Part shown: in pieces, positions 1 to 5,703 of the stretch
Layout: each line of letters begins with the position of its first letter
Numbering within the stretch: position 1 is the first letter of the stretch
Program-made: the position numbers and the translations under genes
Origin: WYZ-LMO8 sp964586135
Lineage (GTDB): Archaea > Thermoproteota > Methanomethylicia > Nezhaarchaeales > WYZ-LMO8
Length of the DNA stretch: 14,557 bases
Direction: 5' to 3'
Assembly (NCBI GenBank): GCA_964586135.1
Contig: CAZPGS010000019.1
Location: 1 to 14,557 of the forward strand
The notes under the pieces: model-generated
Told to the model about the DNA's origin: nothing
The model's input: only the letters and a program-made list of their open reading frames with translations
Database searches by the model: none

Positions 1-1395
1 TCTGAAGCCCGATGGCAGCGCGAGCGACGCCTTCAAGCCCCTCACTGAGAAGGGCAACCTGTTAGCCACGGTGACCTGGTACGTGGCGTTGTCCGTGCGC
101 GGGAACACGTTGTAGTTGTTGAGCCAGCCGTACGAGATTACATAGAGGCCCTCACTCTCAGTCCCAACGTACCTCTCTACGAAGACCTGTGCACTCTGGC
201 TATCGCTGATCTTAACTAGCGTGCCTCTCCCCAAGTCAATCCAGTACTTTAAGTCTACCGTCACGGAGAAGCTCTGAGGCGCGCTCTCCTTGACGTTGAA
301 GTAGAAGGTTAGGTCACATGAGCCCCCGGAGTATATCCTAGCCGAATAGACCTGCTCGGACTTCACTGGCTCTAGGTGCTGAGAGTTCGCTCTGGCCGTG
401 AGGCTCGTGACGTCGTACTTCCCCACGTTAACTATCGTTATTGTCAGGGGAGCGTACTTGGAGCTGGGGTATGTTGGAGATGGTCTCGCCTCGCCCCACT
501 GCGTCGAGAACAGCTTGAGCACGTAGAGGTCTGCCGTCGGGGCCTCTACCTCAATGGTTAGGGGGACGGTCGTAAAAGCGTTGTAAGCGACGCCGTCGGG
601 CGTCTGAGCGACGCCGTCGATGTAGAGGGTCGCGGAGTGGTTACCTGGCCTCACGTCTTCGCCTACGTCTATGTCGCTGAACTCTATCGTTGCTTGATCT
701 CCTCTGGCCAGGGCCTCGAGCCGAGTCGTTGACTCCTCGGGGCTCATGCCGCTAGGTAGCCTAAGCTTAACGATCGCGTTCCTCAGGTCGCAATCCCCCA
801 CGTTCCTAATGGTCACCCTTAGAGACGTGCTGGTGGTCCCAGGGTAGGCTCCGGGACTCCACGAAGTATCGACCGCTAAGAGATTCAGTTGAGGATACTG
901 AGCTACGACTAAGCCGATCGAGTAGCTCTCGCTGAGCTGTGACGTTTCATTTCTAAAGCTTATGACCAGCGTCGCGGCGTAAACTCCTGGATCCACGCTC
1001 TTGTCAACGTCGAGGTAAAACTCGAAGTAGAATACGTCGCCAGGCGACGCGGAGGTCTTCGCCGTGTCGCTCAAGTCTCTGGCGGGCGACGTTGAACTGT
1101 AGCTAGGGGATATCCCGCTTGGCAGGTCCTTTAGTTGCCCGGCTATAGAGTAAATGCGTGATGCTCCTACGTATTGCACGTCCACCCTCAAGCTGGCCCT
1201 TCTACTTCCGGGATAGACGTCGGTGCCAGCAGAGGACTTGAAAGTAGTCGACAAGATCTCAAAGTCATCTGGAGAGGCTGACGCCGCGGTAGACGCGATG
1301 GCTAAGATGGGCAATAAGATCGCTAGGGCAATTACCATGAATATGCTTTTGCGAGTCAGAGAAACCCCCCGAAAATCGCCGTAAAGGCTTCTCAT
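1..1395 (-). CDS. Exported Ig-like repeat protein (COG1361/CARDB-like), 3'-truncated by window edge
   Basis: An uninterrupted minus-strand reading frame of 465 codons runs from an ATG at 1395 off the left edge, so the C-terminus is not seen. The N-terminus looks like a signal peptide: a basic stretch ending R16-K17, a hydrophobic core at residues 18-37 and an ASA cleavage-type motif at 38-40. The remainder has few Lys and Cys, is rich in Ser, Thr, Val and aromatic residues, and shows about four repeats of roughly 125 residues (near 45, 170, 290 and 418). Each repeat has a PG or P turn, a beta-strand like 'LRVTIRNVG', and the second and fourth end near 'LPSG'. This resembles the CARDB/NEW3-like modules of archaeal S-layer-domain proteins that accompany MacB-type ABC systems. 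The ATPase gene lies just upstream on the same strand, and an FtsX-like permease would be expected beyond the edge. An alternative start is M20 (1338). The exact family is inferred, not proven. Confidence 0.8.
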   Translation of the reverse strand, partial: MRSLYGDFRGVSLTRKSIFMVIALAILLPILAIASTAASASPDDFEILSTTFKSSAGTDVYPGSRRASLRVDVQYVGASRIYSIAGQLKDLPSGISPSYSSTSPARDLSDTAKTSASPGDVFYFEFYLDVDKSVDPGVYAATLVISFRNETSQLSESYSIGLVVAQYPQLNLLAVDTSWSPGAYPGTTSTSLRVTIRNVGDCDLRNAIVKLRLPSGMSPEESTTRLEALARGDQATIEFSDIDVGEDVRPGNHSATLYIDGVAQTPDGVAYNAFTTVPLTIEVEAPTADLYVLKLFSTQWGEARPSPTYPSSKYAPLTITIVNVGKYDVTSLTARANSQHLEPVKSEQVYSARIYSGGSCDLTFYFNVKESAPQSFSVTVDLKYWIDLGRGTLVKISDSQSAQVFVERYVGTESEGLYVISYGWLNNYNVFPRTDNATYQVTVANRLPFSVRGLKASLALPSGFR

Positions 1396-1410
1396 AAACT
1401 TTCGCTTGTC

Positions 1411-1420
1411 ATTATAATAC
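1411..1420 (-). promoter_or_regulatory. TATA-like element upstream of the exported-protein gene
   Basis: On the minus strand the bases read GTATTATAAT, centred about 20 nt before the ATG at 1395, in an AT-rich island. With usual archaeal spacing of about 26 nt, transcription would begin at or just inside the start codon. That favours a leaderless message, or the alternative downstream start at 1338. No clear Shine-Dalgarno sequence precedes 1395. Confidence 0.45.
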
Positions 1421-1550
1421 ACTATGTAAGTGTTCTAACGAGGTCCACACCTTCGAAGCACAGGGCATCTGATCATACGATTTCTTGGTCGGCCCTCATC
1501 GAATGTTGCCTTTAGATTCTTTGCCCTGCGTCTCAGGCCTTTACATCTGG

Positions 1551-1583
1551 AAGCCCCGTCCTTCAGGGCGGGGAGGAGGTCAG
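1551..1583 (+). mobile_element. Solo IS200/IS605-family right-end hairpin
   Basis: A hairpin with arms CCCCGTCC (1554-1561) and GGGCGGGG (1566-1573), loop TTCA and one G-T wobble, is preceded by GAAG and followed by AGGAGGTCAG. This arrangement is typical of the right end of archaeal IS200/IS605 elements carrying tnpB, where it also forms the 3' end of the tnpB transcript and omega RNA. No intact tnpB or tnpA is present; the element body would lie to the left, in 1396-1550, where only about 150 nt of unassigned sequence remains. The minus-strand ABC ATPase reads into this element and takes its stop codon and last residues from it. Recognition is by remembered pattern, not by alignment. Confidence 0.65.
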
Positions 1584-2291
1584 CAAGAGGCTCTGGCTCT
1601 TGTCGGGCTCTCTTATGTCGACTATAACGCCGTCCCTTATCACGTATATCTTATTTGTGCAGTTGGCCACCTCAGGGTCGTGGGTCACTATTATTATCGT
1701 CTGGCCCGCTTTGTTGAGTTCCAAGAACGTGTTTAAGACTATCTTCGCCGAGGCCCTGTCCAAGTTCCCAGTGGGTTCGTCGGCCAGTATGATCGAAGGC
1801 GATGCGACTATGGCCCTAGCAATTGCCACCCTCTGTTGCTGGCCTCCGGACAGTTGAGTAGGCCTCTTAGACAGCCAGCTCTCGTCACCACCGACCCTTT
1901 GAATGGCCTCTACAGCCATTTTGGCTCGGACAGACCTCGACAGCCCCCTCGCGATCAGCGGAAGCTCCACGTTCTCTAAGACCGTGAGCCTGCCGACTAA
2001 ATTGAACTGCTGAAAGACGAAGCCTATCTTGTAGTTCCTGAAGTTTGCCAGCTCTCGATCGCTGAGCGTGCTCGTGTCGACGCCGTCGATATAGACCTTC
2101 CCCTTGGTCGGTCTGTCGAGCAGGCCTATCATGTTCAGGAGGGTCGTCTTGCCAGAGCCTGAGGGACCCATTATCGCTATGATGTCCCCCCTCTCAACGC
2201 TGAGAGAGACGCCTCTTAGGGCCCACACCATGGTGCTCCCTAGCTTGTAGGCCTTGTGCACGTCGTTTACAACTACGACGTGGCCTGGCAT
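1563..2291 (-). CDS. MacB/LolD-type ABC transporter ATP-binding protein
   Basis: A 242-residue ABC ATPase of the lipoprotein-release/MacB group, which energises FtsX-like permeases. All nucleotide-binding motifs are intact: Walker A GPSGSGKT (42-49), Q-loop near Q94, signature LSGGQ (148-152), Walker B IILADE with the D-loop (168-178) and switch histidine H204. 'DEPTGNLD' and the 'GLLDRPTKG' stretch are typical of this subfamily. The gene precedes the exported repeat protein on the minus strand, so the two probably serve one export or envelope-remodelling system whose permease lies beyond the left edge. The last residues (LLLTSSPP and stop) are encoded by the reverse complement of an IS605-type end, so the original C-terminus has probably been replaced. 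Because the catalytic core finishes well upstream, activity is probably kept. The start is ATG 2291, with GGAG directly against it. Confidence 0.9.
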   Translation of the reverse strand: MPGHVVVVNDVHKAYKLGSTMVWALRGVSLSVERGDIIAIMGPSGSGKTTLLNMIGLLDRPTKGKVYIDGVDTSTLSDRELANFRNYKIGFVFQQFNLVGRLTVLENVELPLIARGLSRSVRAKMAVEAIQRVGGDESWLSKRPTQLSGGQQQRVAIARAIVASPSIILADEPTGNLDRASAKIVLNTFLELNKAGQTIIIVTHDPEVANCTNKIYVIRDGVIVDIREPDKSQSLLLTSSPP

Positions 2292-2321
2292 CTCCTTCGC
2301 CTCGTCGATTTCTTAGAGAAG

Positions 2322-2331
2322 CCTAAAAATC
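2322..2331 (-). promoter_or_regulatory. TATA-like element for the ABC ATPase gene
   Basis: The minus strand reads GATTTTTAGG about 35 nt upstream of ATG 2291, which would place transcription start near 2300 with a short leader ending in GGAG. The rest of 2292-2408 holds no recognisable gene. Confidence 0.4.
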
Positions 2332-2381
2332 TTTAGCTTGACAGCAAGAGAGGGCATAGAGCTTGGCAGTCTTGGCGTCGG

Positions 2382-2396
2382 CACAAGGGGCTTGTG
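2382..2396 (-). terminator. Possible 3' hairpin after L13e
   Basis: Perfect 6-bp arms CACAAG (2382-2387) and CTTGTG (2391-2396) around a 3-nt loop lie 12 nt beyond the L13e stop. There is no following U-run on the minus strand, so a role in termination or transcript stability is only a guess. Confidence 0.25.
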
Positions 2397-2408
2397 GTAG
2401 AGAAGACA

Positions 2409-2669
2409 CTAAGACTGCACTACCTCATGGGCTCTTTGAGGTTTAGAAGCTTTCGTCAGGAACTCCTCTAGCGCCTTCACGTTTTCTTCATGGCAGCTGT
2501 CTCTGCGCTCGTCGACCCTCAAGCCCAGCTTCCTAGCTCTCTTTACGTCGAGCCCTACAGCTTTGAGCTCCGGTATGCTAAAGCCCCTGCCCGAGCGCAA
2601 TTTTATTGGGAGCTCCTTGCGGAGAGGGGCTTGGACTATGGGCCTCGGGGCCTCTACGTCCTTCGACAT
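2409..2669 (-). CDS. rpl13e: Ribosomal protein L13e (eL13-type, archaeal)
   Basis: An 86-residue basic protein carrying the L13e signature: 'RSGRGFSIPELKAVGL' around residues 26-41, then 'ARKLGLRVDERRD' and 'ENVKALEEF'. This is the short archaeal form of the large-subunit protein eL13, which binds 23S rRNA. L13e occurs in Crenarchaeota, Korarchaeota and other TACK lineages but is generally missing from Euryarchaeota, so it is a useful lineage marker here. The start ATG at 2669 lies about 38 nt downstream of a TTTAAA box (2705-2710), giving a predicted leader of about a dozen bases. The gene is transcribed away from a C/D box sRNA that appears to use the same TATA box. Family assignment is confident from sequence pattern. 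Confidence 0.88.
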   Translation of the reverse strand: MSKDVEAPRPIVQAPLRKELPIKLRSGRGFSIPELKAVGLDVKRARKLGLRVDERRDSCHEENVKALEEFLTKASKPQRAHEVVQS

Positions 2670-2704
2670 AGTCGTCCAGCTCCGGGAAAAGCTGAAGGCG
2701 AGGA

Positions 2705-2710
2705 TTTAAA
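2705..2710. promoter_or_regulatory. Symmetric TATA box serving L13e and the C/D sRNA
   Basis: TTTAAA is its own reverse complement. Its centre (2707.5) lies about 26 nt upstream of the expected sRNA 5' end (about 2733, plus strand). It also lies about 26 nt from a likely L13e transcription start near 2682 (minus strand, 13 nt before ATG 2669). No other TATA-like box lies between the two genes, so one box with divergent transcripts is the simplest reading. Purine-rich GAAGGCGAGGA precedes it on the plus side and could act as a BRE. Confidence 0.55.
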
Positions 2711-2730
2711 GCTCACTCCTCGGCGGCTCC

Positions 2731-2792
2731 GAGGTCTGTGATGAACCTCCACGGTTCTGAGGAGTGATGACATTTGCACGTGCTGAGCCCTC
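2731..2792 (+). ncRNA. C/D box guide sRNA (2'-O-methylation guide)
   Basis: The four boxes occur in the canonical archaeal order with ideal spacing: C box GTGATGA (2738-2744), a 12-nt guide, D' box CTGA (2757-2760), 3 nt, C' box GTGATGA (2764-2770), a second 12-nt guide, and D box CTGA (2783-2786). Both guides are exactly 12 nt, the standard length for archaeal sRNPs built with L7Ae, Nop5 and fibrillarin. The flanks GAGG (2731-2734) and CCTC (2789-2792) can pair as a short terminal stem. By the box-plus-five rule the D' guide would direct methylation of the G in AACC-G-UGGAGGU, and the D guide of the U in CACG-U-GCAAAUG. I could not place these targets in rRNA or tRNA from memory. Exact ends are estimated. 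Confidence 0.85.
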
Positions 2793-2810
2793 CATCGATG
2801 ACTCGAGGGA

Positions 2811-2846
2811 AGCTTTAATCGACGTCCACCCTCGATATCTCGAGGG
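2811..2846 (+). promoter_or_regulatory. Promoter with palindromic operator candidate for the DHPS-like operon
   Basis: AGCTTTAATC (2811-2820) is a TATA-like element predicting a transcription start near 2842. An inverted repeat with arms CCCTCGA (2829-2835) and TCGAGGG (2840-2846) around TATC straddles that position, where archaeal repressors commonly bind. The second arm overlaps the GAGGGG Shine-Dalgarno-like stretch just before the TTG start, so an RNA hairpin masking the ribosome site is the alternative reading. Confidence 0.4.
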
Positions 2847-2849
2847 GAC

Positions 2850-4400
2850 TTGAGGGTCTTATTGGTGACTGGCAGAGCCGCTTCCAAGATCGTCGAGGAG
2901 TACGCCTCGAGATCCGGCGTGGACTTCGAGGTCTATGTGATGCCCCATGAAGTTGCGGCCCTAATACCCTCTCGAGAGATAGCCAAGAAGTTAAAGGAGA
3001 AGGGGGTCGGGGGCTTCGACTTAATATTGGTCCCAGGGCTCATCAGCGGAGATGTCTCGGTGATAGAGAGGGAAGTAGGGGTGCCGACCTTTAAGGGGCC
3101 TATTCACGCAGCTGACCTACCTCACGTGCTCTCGATGTTGAGCAAGGTCGAGCTGTCAAAAGTAGATCCGGCTTGCAAGGTCTTGAGGGTGAACAGGGAG
3201 GCCGAGGATCAGAGGACCCTAAGCGCCATAGAGGATGAGCTGGCCAGTAAGGCCCTCTTCGACGTGGCTGGAGTGCCAATAGCCAAGGGATCCTTGAGGG
3301 TAGTCGCCGAAGTCACCTTTGCCTCGATCAAGGGCGTCAACGCGGCAGTGAATGAGGCCCGCAGATACAAGAGTTATGGAGCCGACATAATAGACGTGGG
3401 CATGGTGGCCGGGGAGAGCAGGCCTGAGATAGCTAGCGCGCTGGTAAAAGCAGTTAAGAGGGAGATCGAGGGACCCGTGAGCATAGATTCTACGGATCCC
3501 AGTGAGATAATAGCTGCCGTCGAGGCCGGGGCTGACCTTGTCATAAGCGTGGACAAAGGGACTTTGGAAGACCTAGAAGACCTGCCCCGCGACGTAGCCA
3601 TCGTCGTGATACCAACAGACGTCAAGAGGGGTTACTACCCATCGAGCGTAGACGAGAGGGTTAAGTCTCTTGAAAAGGCCGTCGACGTTGCTCGGAGCAT
3701 GGGGTTCAAGAAGGTGATAGCTGACCCCATACTCAGCCCTCCTCTGCAACCAAGCCTTTTTGAGTCCCTAGTAGCGTACTACGTATTCGCCAAGAGGCAC
3801 CCCGACATGCCGATGCTTATGGGGGTTGGGAACGTCACCGAGCTAATGGACGCAGATAGCCCAGGTGTCAATGGACTTATGGCCGCCATAGCGGCTGAGC
3901 TCGACATATCGTTACTACTGACGACTGAGGCCAGTAACAAGACTAAAGTCTGCGTGAGGGAGCTGTGCATCGCGGCGAAGATGGCCAAGCTATCTAAAAG
4001 AGAGGGGAGACCTATGAAGGACCTCAGCTTGAGCCTCTTAAGCCTAAAGGAGAAGAGGGACTTAACCATTCCGCTGAGAGTCGCAGAGGATTGCGAGGTG
4101 GTGAGGGTCTCGAGCCGAAGGGCTCAAGCCCACGACCCTGCTGGCTACGTCAAAGTGGCGATAGACAGGAGCAGGGGGGTGATAGCGGTCTCACACTTCA
4201 AGGCTGGCAAGGCTACGTGCGTTATCGAGGGCTCGAGTGCCGAGGAGGTGTGCGATGAACTGATAGCGAGGGGGCTCGTGTCGACCTTGAGCCATGCAAC
4301 CTACATAGGCAGGGAGCTCTACAAGGCCGAGCTAGCCCTCAAACTCGGCAAGAGCTACGTTCAAGACGAGGAACTGGACTTCGGCTTCGTATCGAGATGA
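2850..4400 (+). CDS. Dihydropteroate synthase-related protein (TIGR00284; H4MPT biosynthesis)
   Basis: A 516-residue archaeal DHPS relative (MJ0107 type). Residues 1-140 form an N-terminal domain typical of this family, and about 150-400 form a pterin-binding TIM barrel. Recognisable stretches are 'GADIIDVGMVAGESRPE', 'VSIDSTDPSEI', 'IADPILSPPL' and the diagnostic 'MGVGNVTELMDADSPGVN'. Members are proposed to join 6-hydroxymethyl-dihydropterin pyrophosphate to 4-(beta-D-ribofuranosyl)aminobenzene 5'-phosphate on the way to tetrahydromethanopterin. Direct proof is limited, so the reaction is an inference from family and from the mptA and mptE genes nearby. The start is TTG 2850, preceded by a good GAGGGG ribosome site 2 nt away; no earlier start improves the alignment. 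It heads a plus-strand run with AksA, a ThDP enzyme and marker protein 11, although an internal promoter may precede AksA. Confidence 0.85.
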   Translation: MRVLLVTGRAASKIVEEYASRSGVDFEVYVMPHEVAALIPSREIAKKLKEKGVGGFDLILVPGLISGDVSVIEREVGVPTFKGPIHAADLPHVLSMLSKVELSKVDPACKVLRVNREAEDQRTLSAIEDELASKALFDVAGVPIAKGSLRVVAEVTFASIKGVNAAVNEARRYKSYGADIIDVGMVAGESRPEIASALVKAVKREIEGPVSIDSTDPSEIIAAVEAGADLVISVDKGTLEDLEDLPRDVAIVVIPTDVKRGYYPSSVDERVKSLEKAVDVARSMGFKKVIADPILSPPLQPSLFESLVAYYVFAKRHPDMPMLMGVGNVTELMDADSPGVNGLMAAIAAELDISLLLTTEASNKTKVCVRELCIAAKMAKLSKREGRPMKDLSLSLLSLKEKRDLTIPLRVAEDCEVVRVSSRRAQAHDPAGYVKVAIDRSRGVIAVSHFKAGKATCVIEGSSAEEVCDELIARGLVSTLSHATYIGRELYKAELALKLGKSYVQDEELDFGFVSR

Positions 4401-4448
4401 TGGGGTTCGCCATAATGACCTTGCTCGTTGGTTCCTTCCGTGGGGCAA

Positions 4449-4457
4449 GCTTTTTAG
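4449..4457 (+). promoter_or_regulatory. TATA-like element before the AksA-like gene
   Basis: GCTTTTTAG lies about 26 nt upstream of position 4479, so transcription could begin about 10 nt before the ATG at 4489. The run of five T's could equally end the upstream DHPS-like transcript. The 88 nt between the two genes hold nothing else that I recognise. Confidence 0.4.
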
Positions 4458-4488
4458 TGAATAGTGGCTTTGGACTAGCGGATTGCTA

Positions 4489-5703
4489 ATGGTCAACCAA
4501 TTGAGGGGGGTCGAGGAGCTCTTCAAGGACGTGGAGATTAGGGGGGTCGCCACGAGCCTTTACAACGCCAAGTACGATAGGAAGCCGATACTTTACGATA
4601 CCACGCTGAGAGACGGTGAACAAACTCCAGGGGTGTCCTTCAACGCCGAAGACAAGGTCGAGATAGCCCTCCTGCTCGAGGAGTGCGGAGTAGAGGAGAT
4701 AGAGGCTGGCTTCCCAGCGATCTCCAAGGACGAAGAGGAGGCCGTGAGGGCTGTCTCCAAGGCTGTTTCAAGGTCGAAGGTCTTGTGCCTCTGCAGGGCC
4801 CTGAAGTCCGACGTCGACTTGGCTCTCAAGTGCGACGTAGACGGGGTCATAGTTTTCGCGCCCCCATCTGACATACACTTGAAGTGGAAGCTCAAGATTA
4901 GCGCCGAGAGCCTGCTGAAGTGCGTCTCAGACGTCATAGAGTACGCGAAGTCTCACGAGGTGTTCGTGCAGTTCACCTGCGAGGACGCTACTAGAACGCC
5001 TCTCGAAAGGCTGTTGAAGTTCTACAGCTCTGCAATAGAGCACGGAGCAGACAGAGTAGGCGTAGCGGACACCGTCGGGTGCATAACTCCTTCGGGGATG
5101 AAGTTCTTGATAGGTGAGCTCTCTAAGTCCTTGAGCAAACCGATAGCCGTTCACTGCCACAACGACCTCGGGCTGGCCACGGCCAATACCTTAACGGCGT
5201 ACGAGGCCGGGGCGATGGCCCTTTCTGTATCTGTCAATGGGCTTGGCGAGCGGTGCGGCAATGCTCCGCTCGAGGAGGTCGCCTTAGCGCTCTATTGCCT
5301 CTACGGCGTAGATCCCGGCATAGACTTCAAGAAGCTGGGCAAGCTCTCTCGAAGGGTGGCTGAACTGAGCAAGCTCAGTCCGTGGCCCCTCAAGCCCGTG
5401 GTCGGGCTCCATGCCTTCACGCACAAATCCGGGATACACGTGGCGGCGGTCCTCGAGAACCCATTCACCTACGAGGCGTACAGCCCGCGCATCGTGGGGC
5501 GAGAGAGGGTCATAAAGTTCGGCAAGCACAGCGGCATCAAGGCGATATCGTACGCCCTGAGGAGTGCAGGCTTGGACTTGTCCAGCGAGCTGGCTCAAGA
5601 GGTGCTCGAAGAGGTTAAGAGGCTCGAGAGGGTCAAGGGCCCTCTGGACTTGGAGGACGTCAGAGAGGTGGCCCTCAAGGTCTTGGAGGTCAAGGGGCGT
5701 TGA
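4489..5703 (+). CDS. aksA: Homocitrate synthase-like AksA (coenzyme B biosynthesis)
   Basis: A DRE-TIM metallolyase of about 404 residues, the usual AksA length and without the long C-terminal LeuA regulatory domain. Motifs: 'LYDTTLRDGEQTPGV' (about 36-50) with the catalytic Arg-Asp and metal ligand, 'ADRVGVADTVGCITP', the metal-binding HCHND, and 'GLGERCGNAPLEEVA'; a further conserved His follows in 'HAFTHKSGIHVAA'. AksA condenses 2-oxoglutarate, then its longer homologues, with acetyl-CoA to build 2-oxosuberate, the precursor of the 7-mercaptoheptanoyl part of coenzyme B. Family members include 2-isopropylmalate and citramalate synthases; I prefer AksA from the overall pattern and the methanogenesis-cofactor context. 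The stop codon overlaps the TTG start of the next gene by 4 nt. ATG 4489 is chosen because it fits the TATA spacing; TTG 4483 in frame is also possible. Confidence 0.8.
   Translation: MVNQLRGVEELFKDVEIRGVATSLYNAKYDRKPILYDTTLRDGEQTPGVSFNAEDKVEIALLLEECGVEEIEAGFPAISKDEEEAVRAVSKAVSRSKVLCLCRALKSDVDLALKCDVDGVIVFAPPSDIHLKWKLKISAESLLKCVSDVIEYAKSHEVFVQFTCEDATRTPLERLLKFYSSAIEHGADRVGVADTVGCITPSGMKFLIGELSKSLSKPIAVHCHNDLGLATANTLTAYEAGAMALSVSVNGLGERCGNAPLEEVALALYCLYGVDPGIDFKKLGKLSRRVAELSKLSPWPLKPVVGLHAFTHKSGIHVAAVLENPFTYEAYSPRIVGRERVIKFGKHSGIKAISYALRSAGLDLSSELAQEVLEEVKRLERVKGPLDLEDVREVALKVLEVKGR

Noticed and set aside
588..621. Direct repeat of GCGACGCCGTCG in the exported-protein gene
   Set aside because: Two copies 21 nt apart encode a DGVA micro-repeat; too short to be a functional repeat element.
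2490..2741. Plus-strand open frame across L13e and the promoter gap
   Set aside because: It is the antisense shadow of L13e and would run through the TATA box into the sRNA; no protein-like features.
5364..5379. ACTGAGC-AA-GCTCAGT inverted repeat
   Set aside because: Inside the aksA coding sequence, encoding a normal Leu-Ser-Lys-Leu-Ser stretch; most likely chance.
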